64,000 nucleotides of DNA, from assembly GCF_900996235.1 (NCBI RefSeq), contig NZ_CAAJGM010000219.1, positions 186,001 through 250,000 of the forward strand. Direction: 5' to 3'. Source of the DNA: Paraburkholderia sp. BCC1885 (lineage in GTDB: Bacteria; Pseudomonadota; Gammaproteobacteria; Burkholderiales; Burkholderiaceae). The notes below the pieces were generated by a model. It searched no databases. It worked only from the letters and a program-made list of their open reading frames with translations, and was not told the DNA's origin. Shown here piece by piece: positions 17,856 through 26,021 of this stretch. The first letter of the stretch is position 1. Each line of letters starts with the position of its first letter. The translations under genes and the position numbers were made by a program.

Positions 17856-18005
17856 CGCACAGAGCGCCTTACATCACCTTGCTACTTTTTTTGTATTACC
17901 AATCCATCGGTGGTATGGCTTATCAGCAAAATTTGCGGCTTTTATATAGGATGGCATCCAATATAGAACTCCGTCTCCATCACAAAACCTTCGGGGAGCC
18001 GTAAG

Positions 18006-18932
18006 TTGACCGATTCCACAGCGCTGCGGCACGCTGAGGCAGTCCGCCATTTCAATCGCTTTTATACGAAGCACATTGGCGCACTGCACGAACGCCTGCA
18101 AAAGAGCGCGTTCTCGCTGACCGAGGTACGCGTACTGCACGAACTGGCGCGCGGACGCGCGCAAACCGCCGCGGTCCTGACCCGCAATCTGGGACTCGAC
18201 AGTGGCTATCTGAGCCGTCTGCTGACGAGCTTCGAGCGCCGCAATCTGATTACGCGGCGCCCTTCGGAGAGCGACGCCCGGCAGTCGCTCATTTCATTGA
18301 CCGAAGTAGGCCACGCCGCCTACGAACCGCTCGAAACAGCTGCGATCGAGGAAGTGCTCGCCATGCTGGGACGCCTTACCGGCAGTTCGCAGGACCAGTT
18401 GATCGGGGCGATGAAGCTGGTCGAACGCCTGCTCGACGAGCAACCACGGCGCGGCATCATCACCTTGCGGGCGCCGCGCGCCGGCGAATATGGCTGGCTG
18501 GTGCACCGGCAAGCGGTCCTGTTCGCGAGCGAATACGGTTGGGATCAATCGTTCGAGGGATGGCTGGCGCGGACCACCGGCGACTTCACGCGCAATGACG
18601 ATCCGGTGCGGGAGATTTGCTGGATTGCCGAACAGGACGACCAGGTGGTCGGTTCGGCGCTCGTGATGGAGGTGTCGGCCAGCGAGGCGCGTATCGAGAT
18701 GCTGTTTGTCGAGCCCGACATGCGCCGGCTCGGTATCGGCGCGCAGCTGGTGGAAGAATGCACGCGCTTCGCGCGGCGCGCGGGCTACGCGAAGCTGACG
18801 CTATCGACCGTCACGACGCTCACCGAATCGCGGCGGCTCTGCGAGCGCGCCGGTTTTGTCTGCGCCAGTTCGGCACCGGAGGCACGCTTCGGCCACGAGC
18901 TGACGGTGGAACGTTGGGAGCGCGATTTGTGA
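18006..18932 (+). CDS. MarR-type regulator fused to GNAT acetyltransferase
   Basis: A 308-residue two-domain protein. The N-terminal MarR winged helix (about 10-140) has FSLTEVRVLHELARG, then the recognition helix region LTRNLGLDSGYLSRLLTSFERRNLITRRPSESDARQSLISLT. The C-terminal GNAT domain (about 150-308) has the acetyl-CoA motif VEPDMRRLGIGAQLVEECTRFARRAGY and a conserved LCERAGFV end. Regulators of this build exist widely, but their substrates are mostly unknown. The start is TTG at 18006 with GGGGAG just upstream. It stands alone between nagR (divergent) and metQ (convergent). Confidence 0.88.
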   Translation: MTDSTALRHAEAVRHFNRFYTKHIGALHERLQKSAFSLTEVRVLHELARGRAQTAAVLTRNLGLDSGYLSRLLTSFERRNLITRRPSESDARQSLISLTEVGHAAYEPLETAAIEEVLAMLGRLTGSSQDQLIGAMKLVERLLDEQPRRGIITLRAPRAGEYGWLVHRQAVLFASEYGWDQSFEGWLARTTGDFTRNDDPVREICWIAEQDDQVVGSALVMEVSASEARIEMLFVEPDMRRLGIGAQLVEECTRFARRAGYAKLTLSTVTTLTESRRLCERAGFVCASSAPEARFGHELTVERWERDL

Positions 18933-18975
18933 TGGCCATAGCTAGCCATGCCTCCAAACCGCGCTCACGGCATGC

Positions 18976-19788
18976 TCAAAACGACGGCACCACCGAGCCC
19001 TTGAACTGCGTCTTGATGAACTGGCGCACGTCCTCGGACTGATAAGCCGCCACCAGCTTTTTCACCCACGGCTTGTCCTTGTCCTGCGTGCGCACGGCAA
19101 TCAGGTTCGCGTAGGGGCTGTGGATGTCTTCGAGCGCGATGGCGTCTTTGGTCGGCTGCAGGCCGCCGGCCAGCGCGTAGTTGGTGTTGATCGCGGCGGC
19201 GTCGACGTCGGACAGCGAACGCGGCAGTTGCGCGGCGTCGAGTTCGACCAGCTTCACCTTCTTCGGGTTGTCGGCGACGTCGAGCGGCGTCGCGCTGTTG
19301 CCGTTGGTGCCCGCGCCGGCCTTCAGCTTGATCACGCCTTGCGCTTGCAGCAACAGCAGCGCGCGGTTCTCATTGGACGGATCGTTCGGCACCGCGACCT
19401 TGGCGCCTTGCGGCAGGTCCTTCAGCGACTTGAATTTCTTCGAATAGATGCCGAGCGGCGAAATATACGTCAGACCCGCGCTGACGATCTTATAGCCACG
19501 CTGCTTCACCTGGCTATCTAGATAGGGCTGATGCTGGAAGCTGTTGGCATCCAGATCGCCCGCGTCGAGCGCGGCGTTCGGCTGCACGTAATCGTTGAAT
19601 TCGATGACCTTCACATTCAGGCCTTCGCGCTGCGCCACTTTCTGGACCACGGCCCAGATTTGCGCATCGGGACCGCTAATGGTGCCGACCTTGATGACCT
19701 TGTCATCGGCCTGGGCGGAGAAGCTGGTCACGAGGGCTGCGGTGGCGACGACTGCGGAGAGGGCTTTGAGGATATTTCTGCGCTGCAT
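18976..19788 (-). CDS. metQ: MetQ/NlpA-family methionine-binding protein
   Basis: A 270-residue substrate-binding protein of a MetNIQ-type methionine importer. It has a cleavable signal peptide (MQRRNILKALSAVVATAALVTSFSAQA, with a cut probably after AQA) and no lipobox cysteine, so it is likely soluble in the periplasm. Family segments are KVGTISGPDAQIW, EFNDYVQPNAALDAGDLDANSFQHQPYL, AVPNDPSNENRALLLLQ and the C-terminal AYQSEDVRQFIKTQFKGSVVPSF. No ATPase (metN) or permease (metI) gene is adjacent, so it is an orphan receptor that must work with a transporter encoded elsewhere. Confidence 0.9.
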   Translation of the reverse strand: MQRRNILKALSAVVATAALVTSFSAQADDKVIKVGTISGPDAQIWAVVQKVAQREGLNVKVIEFNDYVQPNAALDAGDLDANSFQHQPYLDSQVKQRGYKIVSAGLTYISPLGIYSKKFKSLKDLPQGAKVAVPNDPSNENRALLLLQAQGVIKLKAGAGTNGNSATPLDVADNPKKVKLVELDAAQLPRSLSDVDAAAINTNYALAGGLQPTKDAIALEDIHSPYANLIAVRTQDKDKPWVKKLVAAYQSEDVRQFIKTQFKGSVVPSF

Positions 19789-19932
19789 GCTGTTCTCGGT
19801 GGTTCTGATCGATGTCAGATTTCAGATGTCAATTCAGGTGAAAAGCGGGCGGCACCTGACGGCGTGCCGCCTATTGAACCCAAAACGGCCGCATGCGGCC
19901 ATTGGGAAGAGAAGCAAGCGTGTAACCGGGGC

Positions 19933-20550
19933 TTAACCCAGCAACAGCTTGATATCGTGCACCCAAGGCGCGGCGCCCTGGCCGTCGCGGGCGAAAAGCC
20001 GCAGCTTGCCGTCGGGATCGAAAACGTAGCTGGCCGCCGTGTGGTCCATCGTGTAGCTGGCCGGCGTCTTGCCCGGTACCTTCGCGTAGTAGACGCGGAA
20101 GTCCTTGGTCACCTTGGTGAGCTGCGCCTCGTCAGCGGGACGCAAACCGACAAACGATGCATTGAAGGCCGGCACATACTGCGCGAGCAACGGCGCGGTG
20201 TCACGCTCGGGATCGACGGTGACGAACAGCACCTGGACGCGGCTTGCGTCTGCGGGACCGAGTTGCTGCAACGCCTGCGAGAGTTCGGCCATCGTCGTAG
20301 GGCAGACATCCGGACAATGCGTGTAGCCGAAAAACAGCACCACCACCTTGCCTTTGTAGTCTTCGAGCGTGCGCGTCTTGCCGCTGGTGTCGGGCAGCGA
20401 GAAATCCGTGCCGAACTGCGTATTGCCGGTGATGTCGACGTTCTGGAACGAAGGGGCGGGTTTGCCGCAACCCGAGGCCAGAACCGCGCCGCCAAGCGCA
20501 CAGGCCATCAAGGCGGCGCGCGCCAGGCGCGCTAACCGGTTTGTGAGCAT
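19933..20550 (-). CDS. SCO1/SenC-family copper protein
   Basis: A 205-residue lipoprotein that helps deliver copper to the CuA site of cytochrome oxidase. The signal peptide ends in lipobox LASGC with lipid-modified C28. The Sco copper site is complete: C79-PDV-C83 (YTHCPDVCP) and the distal His in YTMDHTAASYVFDPDG. The thioredoxin-like fold follows GKTRTLEDYKGKVVVLFFGYTHC. It is the last gene of the heme A/oxidase assembly run, four bases from the heme O synthase end. Confidence 0.93.
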   Translation of the reverse strand: MLTNRLARLARAALMACALGGAVLASGCGKPAPSFQNVDITGNTQFGTDFSLPDTSGKTRTLEDYKGKVVVLFFGYTHCPDVCPTTMAELSQALQQLGPADASRVQVLFVTVDPERDTAPLLAQYVPAFNASFVGLRPADEAQLTKVTKDFRVYYAKVPGKTPASYTMDHTAASYVFDPDGKLRLFARDGQGAAPWVHDIKLLLG

Positions 20551-20554
20551 GGTG

Positions 20555-21460
20555 TTACGCGCCGATCAGGGCACGTGCGTAGTGATCGATCAACAGCGCG
20601 GCGAATAGCAGCGACAGATAGATGATCGAGTAACGGAACAGTTGACGCGCGAGCAGATCGGAGTACTCGCGATAGATCTTCCACGCGTAGGCGAGGAACA
20701 CGGCGCCGAGCAGCACCGCCGACACCAGGTACACCACGCCGCTCATGCCGGAGATGAACGGCATCATCGTGACCGCGAACAGGATCACCGAATACAGGAA
20801 GATATGCAGCCGCGTGTATTGCTCGCCGTGGGTGTTCGGCAGCATCGGCAGGCCAGCGTTCTCATAATCTTTGCGGCGATACAGCGCGAGCGCCCAGAAA
20901 TGCGGCGGCGTCCATACGAAAATGATCAGCACGAGGATCCATGCGTCGCCCGGCACGTGACCGGTGACCGCGGCCCAGCCGAGCGCCGGCGGCATGGCGC
21001 CGGAAGCGCCGCCGATCACGATGTTCTGCGGCGTGGCCGGCTTGAGCAGCAGCGTGTAGATAACCGCGTAGCCGACAAACGTGGCGACGGTGAGCCACAT
21101 GGTCAGCGGATTGGCGAACGTGTAAAGCGTCCACATGCCGAGGCCGCCGAGCACGGCCGAAAACAGCAGGATTTGCCCGGTCGTGATTTCGCCGCGTGCG
21201 GACGGACGCCAGGAAGTGCGGCGCATCTTCGCGTCGATCTTCTGTTCGACGAGACAATTGATGGCGAACGCGCCGGCGGCCAGCAACCAGATGCCGACGG
21301 TGCCGCCGATCAGCGCGGTCCACGGCACCATGCCGGGCGTGGACAGGAACATGCCGATCACCGCGCAAAACACGGCAAGCTGCGTGACGCGCGGCTTGGT
21401 CAGCGCGATGTATTGGGAAATCCGGCTACCGGGGGTCTGGGAAAGAGTTGTGCTGTCCAT
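20555..21460 (-). CDS. ctaB: Protoheme IX farnesyltransferase (heme O synthase)
   Basis: A 301-residue polytopic UbiA-family prenyltransferase that converts heme B to heme O. The first Asp-rich motif region is NCLVEQKIDAKMRRTSWRP, and YALTKPRVTQL is at the N-terminus. Nine or so hydrophobic segments follow, with FVWTPPHFWALALYRRKDYENAGLPMLPNTHG between them. The start ATG at 21460 gives MDSTTLSQTPGSR as in relatives. A GTG at 21469 that overlaps the upstream stop is possible. It follows heme A synthase without a gap, so the two heme-modifying enzymes are coupled. Confidence 0.95.
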   Translation of the reverse strand: MDSTTLSQTPGSRISQYIALTKPRVTQLAVFCAVIGMFLSTPGMVPWTALIGGTVGIWLLAAGAFAINCLVEQKIDAKMRRTSWRPSARGEITTGQILLFSAVLGGLGMWTLYTFANPLTMWLTVATFVGYAVIYTLLLKPATPQNIVIGGASGAMPPALGWAAVTGHVPGDAWILVLIIFVWTPPHFWALALYRRKDYENAGLPMLPNTHGEQYTRLHIFLYSVILFAVTMMPFISGMSGVVYLVSAVLLGAVFLAYAWKIYREYSDLLARQLFRYSIIYLSLLFAALLIDHYARALIGA

Positions 21461-21465
21461 GGGGG

Positions 21466-22575
21466 TCACGCTGGCGCGGCATCGCGCGCGAGCAAGGCGG
21501 CGCGGCCGGGACGGCTATAAGCGATTCGAAAGTTTAGCATAACGAGCAGCAGCAGCAGGATTGCGGCGCCGCCGTTATGGGCGACTGCAATGGGCAACGG
21601 CCATTGCAGGACAATATTGGAAAGCCCGGTGATGAACTGGATCAGCACCACCAGCAGCACGCCGTTGGCCGGCCGCCGCAGCGATTCGAAGCGGCGCACC
21701 TTCAGCGCAAACCAGAGCAGATAGGCGATCACGACGATCGCAAAGGTCCGGTGCGTCCAGTGGATCGCCACCAGCGCGTCCTGGGTGATCATCTCGCCGT
21801 CGCCGGTCATGCCGAGCGCGCGCCACAGATGAAAGCCATGGGCAAAATCCATCGGCGGAATCCATTGGCCGTTGCAGGTCGGGAAGTCGGTGCAGGCGAG
21901 CACGGCGTAGTTCGTGCTGACCCAGCCGCCCAGCGCGATCTGCACCACCAGCAGCACGAGGCCGACGAGCGCGGCCGGCCGCCAGTTCGCGGCTTCGGGT
22001 TCGTATGCGGGTAACGGCGTCTGGCGCGCCGCCAGCCAGCCGAGCGTGCCGAGCAATGCGAGTCCCAGCAGCAGGTGCGTCGTCACGATCACGGGCTGCA
22101 ACTTCTGCGTCACCGTCCACGCGCCGAACGCGCCCTGCACGAGAATCAGCAGCAGCAACGAAGTGGGCCACCACGGCGACACATGCAGCGGCCGCCGCTT
22201 GATACGCGCGATCCACGCAATCGCCATCTGCGCGACGATCAGCACGCCGATCGCCATGGCGAAATAGCGGTGAATCATCTCGATCCACGCCTTGCTCATG
22301 CTGACCGGGCCGGTGGGCATGGCCTGATTGGCCGCCGCGATCGCCGCATGCGCGATGAACGGCGAGGACGTGCCGTAGCAGCCGGGCCAGTCCGGGCAGC
22401 CGAGCCCGGAGTCGGTCAGGCGCGTGAAACCGCCGAACATCACCAGATCCAGCGTCAGAAAGGTGGTCACCCAGACCAGCTTGCGGAATTTGTTGTCGTC
22501 GGCCTTGACCCAGATATAGGACAGCGGCAACAACGCAATGCACAAGCCAATCAGGCCCAGTTGCAATACGAACAT
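21466..22575 (-). CDS. ctaA: Heme A synthase (COX15/CtaA)
   Basis: A 369-residue membrane enzyme that oxidises heme O to heme A. It has about eight transmembrane segments. Conserved motifs include FGGFTRLTDSGLGCPDWPGCYG near the N-terminus, EMIHRYFAMAIG (heme-ligand His), VTTHLLLGL and IHWTHRTFAIVVIA in the second half. It lies between the Sco-like gene and ctaB and supplies heme A for the CtaD subunit encoded 4 kb away on the same strand. Confidence 0.95.
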   Translation of the reverse strand: MFVLQLGLIGLCIALLPLSYIWVKADDNKFRKLVWVTTFLTLDLVMFGGFTRLTDSGLGCPDWPGCYGTSSPFIAHAAIAAANQAMPTGPVSMSKAWIEMIHRYFAMAIGVLIVAQMAIAWIARIKRRPLHVSPWWPTSLLLLILVQGAFGAWTVTQKLQPVIVTTHLLLGLALLGTLGWLAARQTPLPAYEPEAANWRPAALVGLVLLVVQIALGGWVSTNYAVLACTDFPTCNGQWIPPMDFAHGFHLWRALGMTGDGEMITQDALVAIHWTHRTFAIVVIAYLLWFALKVRRFESLRRPANGVLLVVLIQFITGLSNIVLQWPLPIAVAHNGGAAILLLLLVMLNFRIAYSRPGRAALLARDAAPA

Positions 22576-22668
22576 CTCTCTACCTTGTCGCGATAAAAAC
22601 GTAGCGGCCCAATGGTGCTACAGACGGTTCAATCCGCGGTACACCTTTTTGTGCGTTAAAACGCCGCA

Positions 22669-23367
22669 TCAACCGATACTCGACCACTTCAGCAGCCTGG
22701 TGATGTCGCCCTTGATCTTGCTTGGGTTCGGATCTTTCGGGAAACGCATCATCAGATTGCCGTTCGGATCGACCACGAAGATGTGATCGGTCATGCTCGT
22801 GCCGGCATCGACCGGCAGCCAGGCGGCGAGCGCGGCCGGATCGGCGATCAGCTTGCGGGTGTCCGGATAGGCTTTTTCGATCACATCGGTCACGTTGCCG
22901 GCATCCGTGCGCAACCAGACTTCGACGACCCGTTCGCGCTCTGGCCCTTGCGTCGCGCGCACCTGGCGCATGAAGTAGAGCTTGGTCACGCAGGCCTTGT
23001 CGCACGCGCTGCTGTCGACGGACACCAGCAGCCACTTGCCGCGCAGCGACGCGAGTTTGAGCGGCTTGCCGTCGTCGCCGGTCACCACCAGGCCGTCCGG
23101 GATGGGCCGCTGCGGTTCGACCAGCGTGCCGTAGCTGGTGGTGCCGCCGGAGGGCTTGACCACGTAATACGCGAAGTAAGAGCCGATCACGGGCGCGGCG
23201 CAGACGAGCGCGATCAGCAGCATCATCCAGCGGCCGCGGCTCCAGGAGCCCTTGCCGCGCGGCTGGCCGGACGTGGACGCGGAGGCTGCGGAGGCTGCGG
23301 AGACCGCCGGAGCCGCGGGCGTCGCGGATTTGCCGGCTTGCGGCGAACGGGGAGATTGCGTCGACAC
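22669..23367 (-). CDS. Membrane-anchored Sco-like thioredoxin-fold protein
   Basis: A 232-residue protein with a low-complexity Ser/Ala/Pro-rich cytoplasmic N-terminus (1-45), one membrane helix (about 50-72: WMMLLIALVCAAPVIGSYFAYYVV) and a periplasmic thioredoxin-like domain. The active-site region VDSSACDKACVTKLYFMRQ has a C-x3-C pair, as in Sco proteins. A His occurs in TDHIFVVDPNG, closer to the DPNG strand than in the classical Sco at 19.9 kb. The GTG at 23367 is chosen because an AAAGAGG site precedes it. It is probably an oxidase copper or redox assembly factor, inferred from its place between SURF1 and ctaA. Confidence 0.78.
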   Translation of the reverse strand: MSTQSPRSPQAGKSATPAAPAVSAASAASASTSGQPRGKGSWSRGRWMMLLIALVCAAPVIGSYFAYYVVKPSGGTTSYGTLVEPQRPIPDGLVVTGDDGKPLKLASLRGKWLLVSVDSSACDKACVTKLYFMRQVRATQGPERERVVEVWLRTDAGNVTDVIEKAYPDTRKLIADPAALAAWLPVDAGTSMTDHIFVVDPNGNLMMRFPKDPNPSKIKGDITRLLKWSSIG

Positions 23368-23380
23368 TACGGGGCCTCTT

Positions 23381-24103
23381 TCAATTTGGGGTGCTGGGCG
23401 CGTGCTCTTTCTTCGCTGCGCGGCGCGCGGCATACAGGCCGAACCCCAGCGCCGCGACCGCCATGCCCCACCATTGGAACATGTAGCCATAGTTGCGCTC
23501 GACGTCGGTATTCGGCGCCGGCCAGTCGCGCACGAGCTTGTCGCCGTCGTCGCTCAACTGCTCGATCACGAACGGCTGCAACGGCAGGCCGGTTTCGGCG
23601 GCGTAAGCCTCCACGTCCAGATTCTGGCGGATCGACTGGTGCGCGGCCGAGCCGCCCTGCCCCAGTTCGAACGCGCGCGTGGCGTCGGCGCGTGCAATGC
23701 CTTCGATCTCGATCTGACCCGCCGGCGTGACATACGGTTCGATCGTGCTGCGATCGGCGATATTGCGCGGCAGCCAGCCGCGATTGACCAACACATAACC
23801 GCCATCGACGAGTTTAAAGGGCATCACGACGTAAAAGCCCGGCTGGTCGTTATACGGCCGATTGTCGAGATAGACCACTTTACCGGCGACGAAACTGCCG
23901 CGAGCGCGCACGCGATGAAACTCGATGTCCTTCAGCGCGACCGGCGCGGCGCCGACCGGCTCGGCCGGCGCGTTTTCGAACTGCGTGATGTGAGCCTGCA
24001 ATGCCTCTTTCTGATGCGCGCGATCACGCTGCCAGAAACCCAGCCGCAGCGTGACCGCCACGACGATCAGGATCAGCAGCGCCGGCAACCAGCGGATCTT
24101 CAT
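23381..24103 (-). CDS. SURF1 family cytochrome oxidase assembly protein
   Basis: A 240-residue SURF1 homologue that helps insert heme A into oxidase subunit I. Two transmembrane helices flank a periplasmic domain: N-terminal RWLPALLILIVVAVTLRLGFWQRDRAHQKE and C-terminal NYGYMFQWWGMAVAALGFGLYAARRAAKK. Between them are the SURF1 signatures GSFVAGKVVYLDNRPYNDQPGFYVVMPF and VLVNRGWLPR. The start ATG at 24103 has a GGGAGG site. The Sco-like gene follows 13 bp downstream. Confidence 0.93.
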   Translation of the reverse strand: MKIRWLPALLILIVVAVTLRLGFWQRDRAHQKEALQAHITQFENAPAEPVGAAPVALKDIEFHRVRARGSFVAGKVVYLDNRPYNDQPGFYVVMPFKLVDGGYVLVNRGWLPRNIADRSTIEPYVTPAGQIEIEGIARADATRAFELGQGGSAAHQSIRQNLDVEAYAAETGLPLQPFVIEQLSDDGDKLVRDWPAPNTDVERNYGYMFQWWGMAVAALGFGLYAARRAAKKEHAPSTPN

Positions 24104-24190
24104 TGCACCGGCCTCCCTGCTCCACGCGACACAACGCACGGTGCGATAATAGCCATATTGCTTTCGCGCCCCTGAATTTCAGCCGATTTC

Positions 24191-24400
24191 ATGCACATTC
24201 TTGTTCCCATCGCCTTTGCGCTCATCATTGCCAGTATGGCCTCGGCGCTGTACTTCATGATGCACGACAAGGGCAAGACGAAACGCATGGTCTGGTCGCT
24301 GGCCACCCGTGTGGGCCTGTCAATCTCGCTGTTCCTGTTCATCCTGTTTGCGCATTGGATGGGCTGGATTCAGTCGACCGGTATTCCTTACGGCCGCTAG
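24191..24400 (+). CDS. Twin transmembrane protein (DUF2909)
   Basis: A 69-residue protein with two hydrophobic helices (HILVPIAFALIIASMASALYFMM and GLSISLFLFILFAHWMGWI) joined by a basic loop with KGKTKRMVWSLATR. This matches the DUF2909 twin-membrane family, regularly found beside cytochrome oxidase genes and presumed to help oxidase assembly or stability. The function is unproven. It is divergent from SURF1 (87-bp gap). Its stop codon lies in the first unit of a tandem repeat. Confidence 0.83.
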   Translation: MHILVPIAFALIIASMASALYFMMHDKGKTKRMVWSLATRVGLSISLFLFILFAHWMGWIQSTGIPYGR

Positions 24401-24469
24401 GCCGCCAGGCCGCTAGGCCGCCAGGCCGCTAGGCCGGTCGCCACGCGCTGAGCCGCTGAGCCGCTGAGT
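24392..24469. repeat. Two 8-bp tandem repeat arrays
   Basis: Five units alternate GGCCGCTA and GGCCGCCA (24392-24431, giving a 16-bp higher-order period). After a short spacer come three CGCTGAGC-type units (24446-24469). The first unit overlaps the stop codon of the twin-membrane gene. The rest is non-coding. Confidence 0.8.
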
Positions 24470-24712
24470 CGCCGGCAGGCCTAAAGCCACGAAACACGCG
24501 GTCTGCAAACGGTCGCGCGCGCCATCAACGCAATCCGTCCCTAGAAACAAAACGCCGCCCCGACACGGTCGAGGGCGGCGCTGCGTCGGCCTGCATACTA
24601 CGCCTCGGCTCCGCGGCGTGCAGCGAACCCGGCAACCCGGTCATCCGCGCGCAGCCGGTAGCAATGACCACGCGCGGGCCGGACAGGCGTTACAGCCGGT
24701 TGTGCAATCACC
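24401..24712. other. Non-coding gap with repeats and a terminator
   Basis: A 312-bp gap between the twin-membrane gene and ctaE. It contains the tandem repeats listed above and a minus-strand terminator. The remaining 130 bp next to ctaE show no gene or clear signal. Confidence 0.6.
24545..24580 (-). terminator. Terminator downstream of ctaE
   Basis: Read on the minus strand, an 8-bp stem (CGCCGCCC with GGGCGGCG, 24553-24580) is followed by TTTTGTTT. It lies 130 bases past the ctaE stop, separating the ctaCDE transcript from the SURF1-ctaAB run. Confidence 0.8.
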
Positions 24713-25570
24713 TCACAGCCAGTAGACGACGACGTACAGCCCAAGCCACACGACGTCCACAAAGTGCCAGTACCAGGCCGCGCCTTCGAAGGCGAAGTGG
24801 TGATCCGCCGTGAAGTGGCCGCGGATCAGGCGCACCAGCACCACCGTCAGCATCGTGCCGCCGAGGAACACGTGGAAGCCGTGGAACCCGGTCAAGAGGA
24901 AAAACGTCGAGCCGTACACGCCCGACGACAGCGTCAGGTTCAGTTCGTTGTACGCGTGGTAGTACTCGAAGCCCTGCAGGAACAGGAAGCACAGTCCCAG
25001 CAGCACCGTCGCGGCCAGCCAGGCGATGGTCTTGTTGCGATGATTCTCACGCAGCGCGTGGTGAGCCACCGTCAACGTCGCGCCCGACGAAAGCAGCAGC
25101 GCCGTGTTGATGGTCGGCACCGGCCACGGTTGCATGGACTTGAAGTGCGACACCAGCGTCGCCGGTCCGATGTTCGGCCAAACCGCCGTGAAATCCGGCC
25201 AGATCAGCTTGTAATCGAGGCTGCCCAGCTCGTGCATGGCGATTTGACGGGCGTAGAACAGCGCGCCGAAAAATGCGCCGAAGAACATGACTTCGGAGAA
25301 GATGAACCAGCTCATGCTCCAGCGGTACGACTTGTCGACGTTCTTGCCGTACATGCCGCCTTCGGACTCGGAGATCGCGTCGCCGAACCAGTGCCACAAG
25401 GTGAAGAGCAGCCATAGCAAGCCGGCCAGCACCGTGATGGGCGCCCAGCTCTCGCCATTGATCCAGGCCGCAAGCGAGGACAGCATGACCAGCAGACCGA
25501 TGGCCGCGCTGATCGGATGCCGCGACGGATGCGGTACGAAATAGTACGGGCTCTCGTTTTGACCGCTCAT
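24713..25570 (-). CDS. ctaE: Cytochrome c oxidase subunit III
   Basis: A 285-residue subunit III of the aa3-type oxidase with seven predicted transmembrane helices. Conserved features are PYYFVPHPSRHPI at the start, SEVMFFGAFFGALFYAR, FFLLTGFHGFHVFLGG (the HGxHV segment) and the terminal AAWYWHFVDVVWLGLYVVVYWL. It stabilises subunit I and proton uptake. It lies downstream of the DUF2970 gene on the same strand and ends the ctaC-ctaD-ctaE run. Confidence 0.96.
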   Translation of the reverse strand: MSGQNESPYYFVPHPSRHPISAAIGLLVMLSSLAAWINGESWAPITVLAGLLWLLFTLWHWFGDAISESEGGMYGKNVDKSYRWSMSWFIFSEVMFFGAFFGALFYARQIAMHELGSLDYKLIWPDFTAVWPNIGPATLVSHFKSMQPWPVPTINTALLLSSGATLTVAHHALRENHRNKTIAWLAATVLLGLCFLFLQGFEYYHAYNELNLTLSSGVYGSTFFLLTGFHGFHVFLGGTMLTVVLVRLIRGHFTADHHFAFEGAAWYWHFVDVVWLGLYVVVYWL

Positions 25571-25757
25571 TCTTGATTCTCCACTTCAGTCCAGTTATTT
25601 CGCTGATCCGGTTGCGTCCGGCTGTCTCGTCGGCGGTGCGTCGATACCGCGCCGCTTCACTCTTCTTGTTGTTTCGTGGCCGCTTGCTAGTTGCTGCTTC
25701 GCTGCTGCTTATTTGTTGCTGCCCGGCCGCTGCCTCTCCTGCTTCACGCCTGACGGT

Positions 25758-25985
25758 TTAAGCCACCACCGCGCGCACCACCAGAATCAGGATGCCGATA
25801 AAAATCGCCGCGCCGATCAGCGCCGCCGCCAGCACATGCAGCGGATTAAGCTGCGTGGCGTCCGCTTCGAGGTCGCGCCGCTTGCGCACGCCGAAAAAAG
25901 CCCAGAACACGGCTTTCATCGACTGGCCGAAGCTGCTCTTCCGGCTGCCGTCGCGGTTATCGCCACTACCACCGTTGTCGCTCAT
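25758..25985 (-). CDS. DUF2970 small membrane protein
   Basis: A 75-residue protein with a polar N-terminus, the motif FGQSMKAVFWAFFGVRKRRDLEADATQLNPLHVLAAALIGAAIFIGILILVVRAVV and a single C-terminal membrane helix. This is the DUF2970 family, found in betaproteobacterial oxidase clusters and normally just after cox11/ctaG. Function unknown. ATGs at 25994 and 25985 are possible, and the second is better spaced from the GAAGGA site. The 187 bp between it and ctaE are TGCT-rich low-complexity DNA without a gene. Confidence 0.8.
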   Translation of the reverse strand: MSDNGGSGDNRDGSRKSSFGQSMKAVFWAFFGVRKRRDLEADATQLNPLHVLAAALIGAAIFIGILILVVRAVVA

Positions 25986-26021
25986 TACCGTCATCTTCCT
26001 TCGCCTACGACAACGTGATCA

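Larger units (their letters stand above)
17622..18005. promoter_or_regulatory. Divergent control region between nagR and the MarR-GNAT gene
   Basis: A 384-bp AT-richer non-coding stretch with several dyad elements. Two direct ACCA-containing repeats (ATAACCA and ATAATACCA) lie around 17679-17696. A nested palindrome is at 17697-17730 and a perfect 23-bp palindrome at 17833-17855. A looser TACCA-N9-TGGTA dyad is at 17897-17915. It should hold both divergent promoters. No small ORF is convincing. Confidence 0.6.
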
